This document shows positions 28,493-37,730 of a DNA stretch of 49,667 nt, piece after piece (the stretch's first letter is position 1; every line of letters begins with the position of its first letter). The stretch comes from CAINOH01 sp041663565. Its GTDB lineage: Archaea; Micrarchaeota; Micrarchaeia; Norongarragalinales; CAINOH01. The translations under genes and the position numbers were made by a program. Below the pieces are notes generated by a model. It searched no databases and was not told the DNA's origin. It saw only the letters and a list, made by a program, of their open reading frames with translations. The stretch lies in the NCBI GenBank assembly GCA_041663565.1, contig JBAYMJ010000009.1:1-49667 (forward strand). The letters run 5' to 3'.

Positions 28493-28839
28493 ACCTGTTA
28501 GACACTTCTGCGTGGGTGGATTACTTCCAAGGTGAGCCGAAGGCGAGGGGCTTGGAAAAAATCATCTCAAGCGGCCAGGCCGCGGTGTCGGTGATTTCGC
28601 TTGCGGAAATCAAGCTCAAGCTTTCTATGCAGAAAAAGGACTGGCAACCGCTGGTTTCATTCATGCGAAGTAACGCAAGGATAATCCCGATTGATGAAAA
28701 GACCGCCCTTCTTGCGGGCGATTTTGTCGGCCTTCACGCGTCCGACGCGCTGATTTATGCGTCTGCCGTTGCCAATGGGATGACCCTGATAACATCGGAC
28801 AAGGACTTTACCGGTTGCAAGAACGTGCGTATACTGTAA
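28489..28839 (+). CDS. vapC: VapC-type PIN-domain ribonuclease toxin
   Basis: 116 residues from a TTG overlapping the antitoxin stop. PIN-domain acidic residues are in place: D5 (LLDTSAW), E40 (SLAEIKLK), D86 (HASDALIYA) and D104 (TSDKDF). These four coordinate Mg2+ for RNA cleavage. Length and order match VapC. No transmembrane or other domain. Confidence 0.88.
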   Translation: MNLLDTSAWVDYFQGEPKARGLEKIISSGQAAVSVISLAEIKLKLSMQKKDWQPLVSFMRSNARIIPIDEKTALLAGDFVGLHASDALIYASAVANGMTLITSDKDFTGCKNVRIL

Positions 28840-28857
28840 GCACTCCGCATTCGCGAT

Positions 28858-28867
28858 AGTATTTAAA
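28858..28867 (+). promoter_or_regulatory. TATA box for the 1478-residue surface protein
   Basis: AGTATTTAAAC centred 31 nt before the ATG at 28894, giving a very short or absent leader. Confidence 0.5.
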
Positions 28868-28893
28868 CGACCTGACGGATTATCCTATACTGT

Positions 28894-31800
28894 ATGTCTC
28901 AGTCCGGCAGGCCGAATCCAGCGGCCTTTTCAGCGTTCGTCACGCTCGTCCTCTTTGTAGAGGTTCTCTCGCCGTTCTCGTTCGCGCAGTCCTTTTCGAC
29001 TTCCGGAGAACCGGCTGTTGCCGATGCGGCCACGCAGCAGAAGGTGGCCTCATTCGCCTCCGAGATTGCCGCTGCCAAGGCCGCCTCCTTCGCATCAACC
29101 GCAACCCCCACCCCCACGGCTGGTGCCGCCGCTTCCTCATCCTCAACGGTTGCCCAGTCCGGCGCCTGCACAGTGTCCAAGCAGAACGGTTCCGAAGTCA
29201 AGCTGATATGGGACTCCACCCTCGGCTTTGTGGGCAACGAGATCAACTCGCTCAACGACTCAGCGCTCAAGTCAAGCGACTCGACCGCCTTCACCAACGC
29301 GACAAGCGGCGGCCAGGTCGTAATCAACAACTACATCAACACCGGCACGTCCACCTCGGCGACTGCGCGCGTCCCGGTCGCCGACGTCGCGCGCCTCCTC
29401 GGCAAGAGCACGAGCGAGGTGGCAAACGACTTCGCGGTTGACCCGGTGAACGGCACAATAAGCATGCAGATGTTCCAGGCCGAGGCGGAGAAGAACTCCG
29501 CGCTGTCGGGATATCTCAGCCAGTTCTCGAGCCTGCTCGGCTCGTCCGCGCTTTCCAGCGTGGAGACGCCGGCGTACACCAACTACAAAGTGAAGCTGCC
29601 CAACGGGAAGACGCTCTCGCTTTCCGACGTGTACGCCCTCCAGGACCTCAACGGAGAGACGGACGCGTGCCTCCTTGACAACTCGTTCATCCAGGGCCGC
29701 GTATCGTACGCGGGCCAGCTTGACCGCGACATCTACCTGGGCTTCGACCGCTCGTCATCCACGACGAGCTCGAACCAGCACCTGACCTCGTCCAACACCG
29801 TTGCCGCGTTCTCCCTCAACAAGGGAAGCAGCATAGTGGTGCCGCTCCGGTACCAGAGGTTCCTTGGCGCAGTGAAGCAGGTCCTGATGGCGGACACCCT
29901 GCTCAGCCTTGCCGAGACCGGATACATGTGGGTGCAGAAGGACAACATAGTCGACCAGATTTCCGACCAGACCGAGCTTGCCGAACGCAACCGCGTCCTT
30001 TTGGACCAGGGGACCGCAATCAACCCCATGACCTGGAGCAACATAGTAAACGACCCGCAGAAGTTCCGCGTCTACAGCGTCATATCCACCACGAATCCCA
30101 ACCCGAAGGAGATGCTTTCGCTTCTTTCCGACGTTGACAAGGAAATCGTCGCAGCCAAGGCCGCCGGCGTGTCAACGTCGCTGCTCGACACCCAGCGCAC
30201 GGTCCTTTACAACACGCTTTCCGAAAGCGCCGTGGCAAGCAAGCTCGAGAGCCAGCTCGGCGTCAAGATAGCCGACACCGTGTGGAGCGACCCGAGCGCC
30301 TACGCCAACCCGGCTCGGACAGTGACCGGCACGTTCGACAGCACCCTCGAGACTTCGCTTGGGAGCGCGCTGAAAGGCAAGACCAAGGACGTGGCAAGCG
30401 CGTTCGGCATGGGCGATTCGCAGTCGATACGCATGATTGACAACCAGATAGAGCTTGACAAGATTTCCGCCCAGCGCGTGGACAAGCTCGCGCTGACCTC
30501 CGAGCGCAACAAGCTCGACAAGGTCTTCCAGCTCGTGCAGAGCAAGGCGATGAACAACTTCCTGATGGGCTTTTTGTGGCTTGGCTACGGCAGGTTCGGC
30601 CTCTCAGTTGCAACCGGCATGACCTTCCAGAGCAGCAGCAAGGTGCTTGCAGACAACTACCTGCAGGTGATGGTGAACCGCAACGACGTGCTCAAGGAGT
30701 TCCGCGACTCTACCAGCTGGGCGCTCAACGGGGTTGTCCTCGAGCAGGTCGCCAACTTCCTCGGCAGCGGCGTGCCCCGCGAGGCTTTCGGCGTCGGGCC
30801 AATGATATTCATAAACTCACCCTACGAGACTGCCACCGAGAAGGGCAGCACCGACGCGGTCACGAACCTGCAGTACACCGGGACCTCCTGGCAGGTCTCC
30901 TCGAGCTGGGACGGCAAGTCGGACGCGACCCTGTTTGAGGACGTGCGCGACGAACCCAAGTACGCGCGCATGCCCATGTACGTGAGCAACATGACCCTGG
31001 GCGCCAACCTGAACAAGAACGAGTTCGGCGCGGACTACTACACTGCCCTGGCCACGCTCGCGCCTGTCTTTGCCTGGAAGCTCCTCAAGTCGCCCAACGA
31101 GGTGTTCATCCCGATAGCCCGCATCATGACGCTTGACATCTACATCTCGAACTTCATCGACCCGATGTCGTACTCGAGCAAGGACGTCTGCAAGGACTCC
31201 GAAGTCAACAGCCGCATAACGGCGTACGCGCTTGCCACCACCGCATCGCAGGCAAGCAACGTGCTCCAGATGGGGATGGTGACCGGCGGGGAAAGCATTT
31301 TCAAGAGCCAGTATTTGCGGCTCCTGTCAGGACGGTCCGACCTGAAGCCGTGGAACGATTATTTCAAGGGCCTGCTGACCGTCTCAAGCTACATCAGCCC
31401 GTTTGACATGATTAAGGCATACGTCGCAGGCGACGGGTTCACCTACACGCAGACCTGCAAGGACACCGGGTACTCGGTGGTTGGTTACCAAGAGCTTGAC
31501 AGCAAGCCCAAGAGCTCGCTTGCATCGCTTGCGCAGAAGCTCAACCCGCTCCAGTCCTCCAGCGTCATCGGCAACCTGAGCTTCGGCAGCGCGCTGCAGG
31601 GCGTCGGTAGCGCGCTTACGACCGAGGCGATGTCGGAGATAATCAACACCAAGCTTACGATGGAAAACCAGGCCGGGATGGTGCGTCCTTCCGAGCTTTA
31701 CTACCTGCACCTTGACGGCGCGTCGGAAGTCAGCGCCGGCATCTACAGCGCGCTTGAGGCCGGCGGGTGCTTCCGCAAGTGCGAGGACGGCACGACGATG

Positions 31801-33330
31801 GCCGTATGCGAGACCGACTCCGGCACTTACATAATAGACAAGGCAACGGGCGCAAAGACGCAGATTTCCGACCGCGACCGCGCGCTTCTTTCCATCCTGA
31901 TGCAGGACATAGCAAAGACGCTCATACCCAACACGCTCATCTCCGCGCAGCTCGCATGCGGCTCGGACTCGGTGATAATGCAGGCCGGCACCGACGCGCA
32001 CGTTATAGGCTCGTCGGGCTGCGCGACAACAGAGTGCCTGATGACGCAGCTTGCCGCGCTTTCCGGCTCCACGCTCAGCGGCGGGGACATAAGCTCGGTG
32101 ATGGGCGAAGTGTCCGCAGTCAAGACGTCAACGGGCCTTGCTCTCTTTGAGAGTGGCAAGCCAATCAGGTTCATCTACACCGCCGGGACGACCACCAAGA
32201 CAAAGTCTGTCTCGGTCCTGGCGCCGGGCTATCTGGACATCAACGGCATCGCAGTGAACGAAAACGACACCGCAGTCACAGAGTCGGACAAGCAGTCAGG
32301 CTACGTCACGGAGACGGTGAGCAAGGTGGGCACCGAGGTGAGCTCGCCGTCAATCGACGCCGTGGCCGCTGCTGAGAACGGCACGATGACAACCGCCGAC
32401 GCGTACGATTCCGCGCTCCTGAACATCCACGGCGACGCAAGCGTGACCCTCTCGGGCTTCACGAGCGGCACCGACTACGGCGAGGTGGACGTGGGCGAGC
32501 TCCAGTCGATAATCTTCAAGCGCGGCAGGATAGAGTACGACTCCGCCAACAACCGCCTGGTTGCGGCGCTTTACATCCTCGGCGAGGCCGACTTCGCAAA
32601 GAGCGTCAAGGGCGTGTCCGTGGCAGCGACCAAGAACGCCAACGAGAACGGGACCGACAACGCCATAAAGATAAACCTCACCGCAAAGGGCGGTATGGAA
32701 GACACGGTCAGCGAGCTGAACAAGGCGCTTGCGACGGTGCAGGGCTCGGGCGGGATGCAGATGCTTGAGACCAACAACACCATCTACTACTTCACCAAGA
32801 ACGCGGCAGGCGAGGACGTCCTCAAGATATGCGACAAGGCGACCAGCACTTGCAAGGAGTACCGCATCACCGGCGCGCTGTCCTCCGACGGCAGCACCAT
32901 CACCGTGCCGACAGAGAGCGGCATATTCAGGATTGGCTTCGGCACCAACGCGGCAACGGGCTACCCCGAAATCAACGTGACCGGCCCCAACGGGTACGCC
33001 GAGCTTGCCACGCTCCTTGCGGCCAAGGGCCAGAACGGCATCTTCGTGTTCGACCCGCTTACCGGCCTTGCCAAGATACTCAACGGCCAGGACCTGAGCC
33101 TGTCGAGCGACTTCGCGTCAAAGGGAATGAGCTTCTACGGAACGTCGACTGGCACCACCGGCGTTGCGGGCAGCAACTACGTCGGCCTTGCGCGCACAAC
33201 AGGCACGTCCTCGTCATCCTCGTCGCCGTTCTCGGTGCCGAGCGTCCCCGTTGACAACACGCCCGTGGCGGTGCTGATGCTTCTGGCTCTCCTTGGGACC
33301 GTTGCCGCCGTGCGCGCCTACAAAGAATAG
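28894..33330 (+). CDS. Giant secreted surface protein with C-terminal membrane anchor, unknown function
   Basis: 1478 residues, the largest gene in the window. An N-terminal signal peptide (AFVTLVLFVEVLSPFSFAQ) is followed by a Thr/Pro/Ala linker (~85-115) and a very long Ser/Thr/Ala/Asp-rich ectodomain with helical stretches (~330-620). A cysteine cluster lies near residues 960-985 (CFRKCEDGTTMAVC), and beta-rich repeats rich in GT/ST occupy the last 400 residues. A Ser/Pro linker precedes one C-terminal hydrophobic helix (VAVLMLLALLGTVAAV) and a short basic end. The architecture resembles an S-layer or adhesin-type protein, but I recognise no domain. Few cysteines and many acidic residues fit an extracellular role. 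Confidence 0.8.
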   Translation: MSQSGRPNPAAFSAFVTLVLFVEVLSPFSFAQSFSTSGEPAVADAATQQKVASFASEIAAAKAASFASTATPTPTAGAAASSSSTVAQSGACTVSKQNGSEVKLIWDSTLGFVGNEINSLNDSALKSSDSTAFTNATSGGQVVINNYINTGTSTSATARVPVADVARLLGKSTSEVANDFAVDPVNGTISMQMFQAEAEKNSALSGYLSQFSSLLGSSALSSVETPAYTNYKVKLPNGKTLSLSDVYALQDLNGETDACLLDNSFIQGRVSYAGQLDRDIYLGFDRSSSTTSSNQHLTSSNTVAAFSLNKGSSIVVPLRYQRFLGAVKQVLMADTLLSLAETGYMWVQKDNIVDQISDQTELAERNRVLLDQGTAINPMTWSNIVNDPQKFRVYSVISTTNPNPKEMLSLLSDVDKEIVAAKAAGVSTSLLDTQRTVLYNTLSESAVASKLESQLGVKIADTVWSDPSAYANPARTVTGTFDSTLETSLGSALKGKTKDVASAFGMGDSQSIRMIDNQIELDKISAQRVDKLALTSERNKLDKVFQLVQSKAMNNFLMGFLWLGYGRFGLSVATGMTFQSSSKVLADNYLQVMVNRNDVLKEFRDSTSWALNGVVLEQVANFLGSGVPREAFGVGPMIFINSPYETATEKGSTDAVTNLQYTGTSWQVSSSWDGKSDATLFEDVRDEPKYARMPMYVSNMTLGANLNKNEFGADYYTALATLAPVFAWKLLKSPNEVFIPIARIMTLDIYISNFIDPMSYSSKDVCKDSEVNSRITAYALATTASQASNVLQMGMVTGGESIFKSQYLRLLSGRSDLKPWNDYFKGLLTVSSYISPFDMIKAYVAGDGFTYTQTCKDTGYSVVGYQELDSKPKSSLASLAQKLNPLQSSSVIGNLSFGSALQGVGSALTTEAMSEIINTKLTMENQAGMVRPSELYYLHLDGASEVSAGIYSALEAGGCFRKCEDGTTMAVCETDSGTYIIDKATGAKTQISDRDRALLSILMQDIAKTLIPNTLISAQLACGSDSVIMQAGTDAHVIGSSGCATTECLMTQLAALSGSTLSGGDISSVMGEVSAVKTSTGLALFESGKPIRFIYTAGTTTKTKSVSVLAPGYLDINGIAVNENDTAVTESDKQSGYVTETVSKVGTEVSSPSIDAVAAAENGTMTTADAYDSALLNIHGDASVTLSGFTSGTDYGEVDVGELQSIIFKRGRIEYDSANNRLVAALYILGEADFAKSVKGVSVAATKNANENGTDNAIKINLTAKGGMEDTVSELNKALATVQGSGGMQMLETNNTIYYFTKNAAGEDVLKICDKATSTCKEYRITGALSSDGSTITVPTESGIFRIGFGTNAATGYPEINVTGPNGYAELATLLAAKGQNGIFVFDPLTGLAKILNGQDLSLSSDFASKGMSFYGTSTGTTGVAGSNYVGLARTTGTSSSSSSPFSVPSVPVDNTPVAVLMLLALLGTVAAVRAYKE

Positions 33331-33346
33331 GCTAAAGGCAGAATAG

Positions 33347-33359
33347 TTTTTTTCTCTTT
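33347..33359 (+). terminator. T-run terminator after the giant surface protein
   Basis: TTTTTTTCTCTTT 17 nt after the stop, between convergent genes. Confidence 0.45.
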
Positions 33360-33368
33360 ATTCTACAG

Positions 33369-33608
33369 TCAGGGCATCGCTGCAGGCAGGAACGAGTACT
33401 TGACGTACGCGTAGATTATGATTTCCGCAATCAGCGCGCCAAGGATGGTGCAGAGGAGCATCAGCAGTATCTTGGGCGTCTTGGGGTACTTCTTTTCCAG
33501 CTTCTCGTAGTAGTACGAAAGCAAAAAGACTATCGGGAATATCACGAATCCCGCGACTATTGACGATATCGCGACGAACAGCACGTCCGACCCTGTTGGG
33601 ATGTCCAT
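33369..33608 (-). CDS. Small two-helix membrane protein, unknown
   Basis: 79 residues from the ATG at 33608, chosen because a TATA box (reverse strand, 33631-33640) is centred 27 nt upstream, giving a leaderless start; an ATG at 33617 is the alternative. Two hydrophobic helices (VLFVAISSIVAGFVIFPIVFL and ILLMLLCTILGALIAEIIIYA) are separated by a basic loop (EKLEKKYPKTPK). No family recognised. Convergent with the surface-protein gene. Confidence 0.65.
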   Translation of the reverse strand: MDIPTGSDVLFVAISSIVAGFVIFPIVFLLSYYYEKLEKKYPKTPKILLMLLCTILGALIAEIIIYAYVKYSFLPAAMP

Positions 33609-33629
33609 AGCACTCATTATCCTTTTTTG

Positions 33630-33641
33630 GTATATAAAACA
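33630..33641 (-). promoter_or_regulatory. TATA box for the small membrane protein (minus strand)
   Basis: GTTTTATATACC on the minus strand, 22-33 nt before the ATG at 33608. Confidence 0.5.
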
Positions 33642-33752
33642 GGATACCCGCACCCTCGCGCAGCAAAACCGGGCGCGCGCTTTTTGCCCATCCGGAACGC
33701 ACTTCTTTTATAGTCCGGCAAGTTGATTATTCCTGTATCCGGGTAATTAGCA

Positions 33753-35696
33753 ATGGACTTCAGCTTCGCCTCAACCGCGCTCTATTATGGGATGTACTTC
33801 CTGGGCGCCGGAAGCATCGGCTACCTCATCGTGAGGCTGTCCTATCCCGACATCCGGCTGCTTGACAAGGACGCCAAGCTCGGGGTTTCGGCAATACTCG
33901 GCTTCTTCATAATGTGCGTCTCGTTCTGTGTGGAGTGGGCCGCGGGCCACGCGGCCGATTTCGGCCTGGGCCTCCACAGCTACCCGGGCCTGATGCCGCT
34001 GTTTTCCTGCGTGCTTATAGTAGTCACGTTCGGAATCATGAAGGTGTATTTCTTCGTCAACTCTCCCCGCATGCTCACGGTGGGCCTTCCCATACACAGC
34101 GCCTCCAAGGCCGCAAGGGCGATGGAATTGCCGGCTGCGTTTGCGCAGAAGGCCGCTTTGAGCCCATTCGGCCAGGCACTTGAGGAGCCAAAGCCCCCTG
34201 CTGCCGCTGTTGCGCCCCTTCCTTCGCGGACCGTCGCCTCGGTATTTGCCCAGCCTTCGGGCCTGTTCGGTTTCGTGGACATCCTTTTCAAGAAGCGCGT
34301 TCCCCAGACCGTGCAGAAAAAGCAGGAACTTGTCGAGGTAGACGTCCCGATTGTGCAGAACGTCGCGGGCGGCCGGCCACAGGCCGGCAACCAGGCGGAG
34401 TCAACGGTCCAGCTCACCGGTGTTGACCTTTCGGAGCAGGCCCAGGCGGGCCTTTCCAAGGCAACCCAAAAGCAGGCAGCGGGCCCGGTCAAGTCCGACG
34501 CGAACGTGCCCGCGCCTTTCGTGTACGGCCTCCAGCAAAAGGAGTTGGCCAAGGCGAATGCAGGTGCAGGCTCCAAGCCTTCGGAAAAGGCTGCTGCCAA
34601 GCGTCCCTCGTTTGCCTCCAAGGCCGCCCCATTCGTCTCGGGAGTCATCCCTGACGTGTACTCGCCTGAAAAAGCCGCCAAGACGCAACCAACAGGCGCG
34701 GTCTCCGAGTCGGAAGTGCCGAAGGACGAGCGTTCGCGCAAGAAGTATTACGACCAGAAGATAAACGAGCTCCTCTCGGGCTTCCCAATTGATGACTCCG
34801 GCGGCAAGGCGACTGGGCCGTCGGCCGTCGGCAGGCCTTCGGAGGCGATGCCAGCTGCAGGCGAGGCGGCCAAGCCTGCTGGTGCAACCGTTGCTGCCAC
34901 CTCAAGACCGGCAGCGCCCGCAAAGTCCCGCAAGGAAATCGAGGCGGAGTCAGAGCTGATGTTGGAGGACCTGGTGCCGGTCGGCCCGCAGAAGCCGGCA
35001 GGCAGGCAGGCCGAATCCGAGGAGCAGTCGCGCCGCAGGTTCTACGAGCAGGCTTCCGCCGGGTCGGCCGAGCAAAGGCCTCTGGTTGCCGAGCCGTCCG
35101 AACCGCGCCGCAGGCTCTACGCGCGGCCCGGCTCGATACGCGTCATCGCGCCCCGCGACGTCTCCGAGACCGATGAGTTCGCGGACATAATCAGCGACAT
35201 CTACAGCCAGCTCAAGTCCTCCTCGCGCGAGGATTCGCTCAACGATTCCATGAAGGTCAACGTGCCGCCGTCGAGCACCGAGCAGTCGAAGTCGAAGGCG
35301 GCGAAAGGCAAGTTCGACGACCTGGAAGGCGAGCTTTTCGGCACCTCGAAGCCCGTCGCCTCGTCACCCGCAGGCGACGGCAGCGTGTTCGACCAGCTTT
35401 CGAGAATAAGCGCGGTCGAAGGCCCGGGCAAGGCGCCAGCAGGCGAGTCGGGCCTCAAGTCCTCTTCGGACATGGAGTTCGTGCACATAGGCAACGAGGC
35501 CGGCATGGGATGCCCCACGTGCCACCAGAAGAACTCGCGCATCGTGTTCTGCCCCTACTGCGGCTCCGGCATGTGCACCAACTGCTCTCCCAACGTGCAG
35601 GTCGACGCCGGCGGCTTCGTGTACACCTGCCCCAAGTGCGGGGAGGCGGTGCACATCAAGAAGAAGGCCGCGACGCCGTCCGCGTCGTCGTTCTGA
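33753..35696 (+). CDS. Membrane-anchored protein with long disordered region and C-terminal zinc ribbon
   Basis: 647 residues. Three predicted transmembrane helices near the N-terminus (about 8-28, 43-65 and 80-102) are followed by a low-complexity Ala/Pro/Lys/Glu/Gln region of about 480 residues with Arg/Glu-rich helical motifs (e.g. EEQSRRRFYEQASAG and the similar KDERSRKKYYDQKINELL). The C-terminus carries CPTC, CPYC, CTNC and CPKC, two Zn-ribbon-like modules (~592-635). The layout suggests a membrane-tethered scaffold whose cytoplasmic tail binds a partner through zinc fingers. Not recognised. A TTTTATAG element at 33706-33713 could be its TATA box. Confidence 0.75.
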   Translation: MDFSFASTALYYGMYFLGAGSIGYLIVRLSYPDIRLLDKDAKLGVSAILGFFIMCVSFCVEWAAGHAADFGLGLHSYPGLMPLFSCVLIVVTFGIMKVYFFVNSPRMLTVGLPIHSASKAARAMELPAAFAQKAALSPFGQALEEPKPPAAAVAPLPSRTVASVFAQPSGLFGFVDILFKKRVPQTVQKKQELVEVDVPIVQNVAGGRPQAGNQAESTVQLTGVDLSEQAQAGLSKATQKQAAGPVKSDANVPAPFVYGLQQKELAKANAGAGSKPSEKAAAKRPSFASKAAPFVSGVIPDVYSPEKAAKTQPTGAVSESEVPKDERSRKKYYDQKINELLSGFPIDDSGGKATGPSAVGRPSEAMPAAGEAAKPAGATVAATSRPAAPAKSRKEIEAESELMLEDLVPVGPQKPAGRQAESEEQSRRRFYEQASAGSAEQRPLVAEPSEPRRRLYARPGSIRVIAPRDVSETDEFADIISDIYSQLKSSSREDSLNDSMKVNVPPSSTEQSKSKAAKGKFDDLEGELFGTSKPVASSPAGDGSVFDQLSRISAVEGPGKAPAGESGLKSSSDMEFVHIGNEAGMGCPTCHQKNSRIVFCPYCGSGMCTNCSPNVQVDAGGFVYTCPKCGEAVHIKKKAATPSASSF

Positions 35697-35770
35697 AATT
35701 ATCCTGATAATATTAGGTTGTGCACGAAAGGGCGGCGTGCAAAAGCGCAAGGATTATGCTTTAGTTTACC

Positions 35771-36490
35771 TTAGCTGGAAGCGGTCGTTTCCCTGGTAGG
35801 CCACACGCACGCGGTCATTATGAAGTCCTGGCCCTCGCATTGGGGCGGGGACGCCTTGTTGCACTTGAAGACCTTGAACGGCGCGTTTACCACGAGCTTT
35901 TCCTTCCCCATCTCCTGGTCGCAGCTTGTCACCTGCTGGTTGTTGGTTATCCTCATCCCGGCCTGCGGCACCTGCGCAGCGGAGCTTCCGACTATCTTCT
36001 TGAAGTCCACCATGTACGAGTAGCCTGCTGTCGAGAACGGCTGGAATACCTCCTTGAACGCGCACCTTGCGGCGAGCTTTCCGGGAGCGCGCGAAAGCCC
36101 GAACGTGTCGTCAAGCCCGGTCCCGTTCGAGGCCTGGTCGTAGTCGCGCATGTCGCGCTTGATGAGCTCGGCGACGGACAGCCCGGTCCACGTGGAGAGC
36201 TCCTCGCAGCCCATCACGCAGTTGCCGCTTGAGCGGCAGTCGCTTTCCGAGTTGCAGTAGTACGGCTCGTCGTTGCAGGTGACCGACGAGAGCGCGGCAG
36301 CATCGACGTAATATATGGTCTTGAACGAGTTCTGCAGGTAGTTGGTAACGTGCGCGCGGTTGATGACGGAGTTCTGCATCGAGCCGTAGCCCGAGAGCGA
36401 GACGAAGATTATGGCAATCGACGTCATCACCAGCGTGAGGAACGTGATGCCGTCGAAGAGGCTTGCCTGTGCGTGGCGTGCGTTGCTCAT
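35771..36490 (-). CDS. Pilin-like secreted protein with N-terminal membrane helix and Cys-rich ectodomain (third gene of set)
   Basis: 239 residues from ATG 36490; the longer open frame upstream overlaps the preceding gene in another frame and is not used. A short basic/polar leader (MSNARHAQASLFDG) is followed by one hydrophobic helix (ITFLTLVMTSIAIIFVSL), as in pilin-like or pseudopilin proteins, then a soluble domain with a cysteine cluster (CNDEPYYC, CRSSGNC, GCEELS) and later Cys pairs, probably disulfide-bonded outside the cell. The start overlaps the upstream stop by 4 nt (ATGA). No prepilin peptidase signature of class III type was found. Confidence 0.7.
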   Translation of the reverse strand: MSNARHAQASLFDGITFLTLVMTSIAIIFVSLSGYGSMQNSVINRAHVTNYLQNSFKTIYYVDAAALSSVTCNDEPYYCNSESDCRSSGNCVMGCEELSTWTGLSVAELIKRDMRDYDQASNGTGLDDTFGLSRAPGKLAARCAFKEVFQPFSTAGYSYMVDFKKIVGSSAAQVPQAGMRITNNQQVTSCDQEMGKEKLVVNAPFKVFKCNKASPPQCEGQDFIMTACVWPTRETTASS

Positions 36491-36969
36491 CTGTACCACG
36501 TTATTATGCTCACGCTGCCGAGGCCGGTGCGCGTGCCGGACGGGGTCTCGCAGTCGGTTGCAATGGGGTAGTTGTATATCGAGGTCTGCTTCTTGGTGAG
36601 GTATTCCGAGTTTATGTTTGCGTTTTCCTCCTGCGTCAGGCTGCATATCTCCGTGCCCGCGAAGCTCTCGGACGGGTCGGTGGTGCAGTCGCGCAGCATC
36701 ACCGCGAAGAACACGTTGTTCTTCTTTGCCGAAGGCTTGAGCAGGTCCTCGCAGGTCTCGTCGAACCCGCCCTGGTTGACGTAGCCCTTCTCGACCACTA
36801 TGTACGCCATGTCCAGCCCGGCCTTGCGCAGGTTGATTGCGCTGTTCTTTGCGTTGAACTCGTCGTTGGCGTAGATGAGCGTGGCTATGAACAGGATTAT
36901 CCCCGCCATCAGCGGGAAGATGCTGGGGATGTCGTCGCCAATCGGCCCTATGAACCCGCGCCTTGCCAT
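36487..36969 (-). CDS. Pilin-like membrane-anchored protein (second gene of set)
   Basis: 160 residues. Basic/Gly-rich leader (MARRGFIGPIGDDIPSI) and one hydrophobic helix (FPLMAGIILFIATLIYA), then a soluble domain with four cysteines (C-x-x in DETCEDLL, LRDCTT, EICSL, TDCETPSG). The leader-helix layout with a polar stretch (NDEFNAKNSAINLRKAG) after the helix is reminiscent of type IV pilin-like N-termini. Lies 4 nt after the upstream gene and overlaps the downstream one, so the three are one operon. Confidence 0.7.
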   Translation of the reverse strand: MARRGFIGPIGDDIPSIFPLMAGIILFIATLIYANDEFNAKNSAINLRKAGLDMAYIVVEKGYVNQGGFDETCEDLLKPSAKKNNVFFAVMLRDCTTDPSESFAGTEICSLTQEENANINSEYLTKKQTSIYNYPIATDCETPSGTRTGLGSVSIITWYR

Positions 36970-36973
36970 AAAA

Positions 36974-37633
36974 TCATCCTATCGGGCACGCCGCGGGGTC
37001 CCAGCCGCAGCAGGTCTTCACCGTCGCGCTGTCGAAGCCCAGCTCGCTGCAGTCCGCAAGCGACTCCTGGTGGCAGTCCTGTATGAACAGGTACTTGTCG
37101 CCCCCGGGGCTCTTCTGCGCGCACTTGAGTATTATCACGTACCTGCTTTTCTTAAGCCCCTCGGTGCCCTCGGAAGGCGTCAGGCGCAGTATCGAGCCGG
37201 GCACGGCCTTCTGCATCCCGGCAGGCGAGACGAACACCACCGTGTATGCTCCCGGCTCGCCCAGGCCGATGTTGGTCCCCGCATTGCACGAGACTTCGGA
37301 AAACGAGCCGAGCGTGATGTACAGCCCCGCGTTGCCGTTTGCCGATGCCAGCACGCGGTAGGTGACGTTGATGCCGTAGCGCACGCCGCCGCTGCCGACC
37401 GGGAGGGCGCCGACAAGCGAGTAGGTCTGCCGCTCGTCCTCGGAAGGCGAGAAAATGACCTGCGATATCTTGGCGGTGATGCCCGATGCGGCGTCGCCGG
37501 CCTGGGTAGCGCACGCGCCAGCCTGCTGTGTCACGCTCATCTGCAGCAGTATGGCCGCAAGCGCGAAGATGAAGAACAGCATCGCGAACTTGGTGAGTAT
37601 CCAGAGCGCGAACCCGCGCGCAAAAGGTGCCAT
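36974..37633 (-). CDS. Pilin-like membrane-anchored protein (first gene of set)
   Basis: 219 residues from ATG 37633; an in-frame TTG at 37645 would add four residues. N-terminal hydrophobic helix preceded by FARGFALWILTKF (IFALAAILLQMSV), then an extracytoplasmic beta-rich domain with cysteines paired near the ends (GACATQ; LKCAQKS; QDCHQES; CCGWDPAACPIG). TATA-like CTTTAAGTTA (reverse strand, ~37661-37670) lies about 32 nt upstream, marking the operon promoter. Function unknown; conserved layout with the next two genes suggests one envelope complex. Confidence 0.7.
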   Translation of the reverse strand: MAPFARGFALWILTKFAMLFFIFALAAILLQMSVTQQAGACATQAGDAASGITAKISQVIFSPSEDERQTYSLVGALPVGSGGVRYGINVTYRVLASANGNAGLYITLGSFSEVSCNAGTNIGLGEPGAYTVVFVSPAGMQKAVPGSILRLTPSEGTEGLKKSRYVIILKCAQKSPGGDKYLFIQDCHQESLADCSELGFDSATVKTCCGWDPAACPIG

Positions 37634-37730
37634 GCCTAGGAGCAATTACTCCACAGGCTAACTTAAAGACTACGCAGGGAAGGGGCGCAGGGGTGCTCAG
37701 CCAATGCAAAGCGGCTTTAAGCCTTTTTAC

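Noticed and set aside
36491..36646. 52-residue N-terminal extension of the third pilin-like protein
   Set aside because: Runs antiparallel in frame to nothing conserved and overlaps the second pilin-like gene; the ATGA overlap at 36487-36490 fixes the start.
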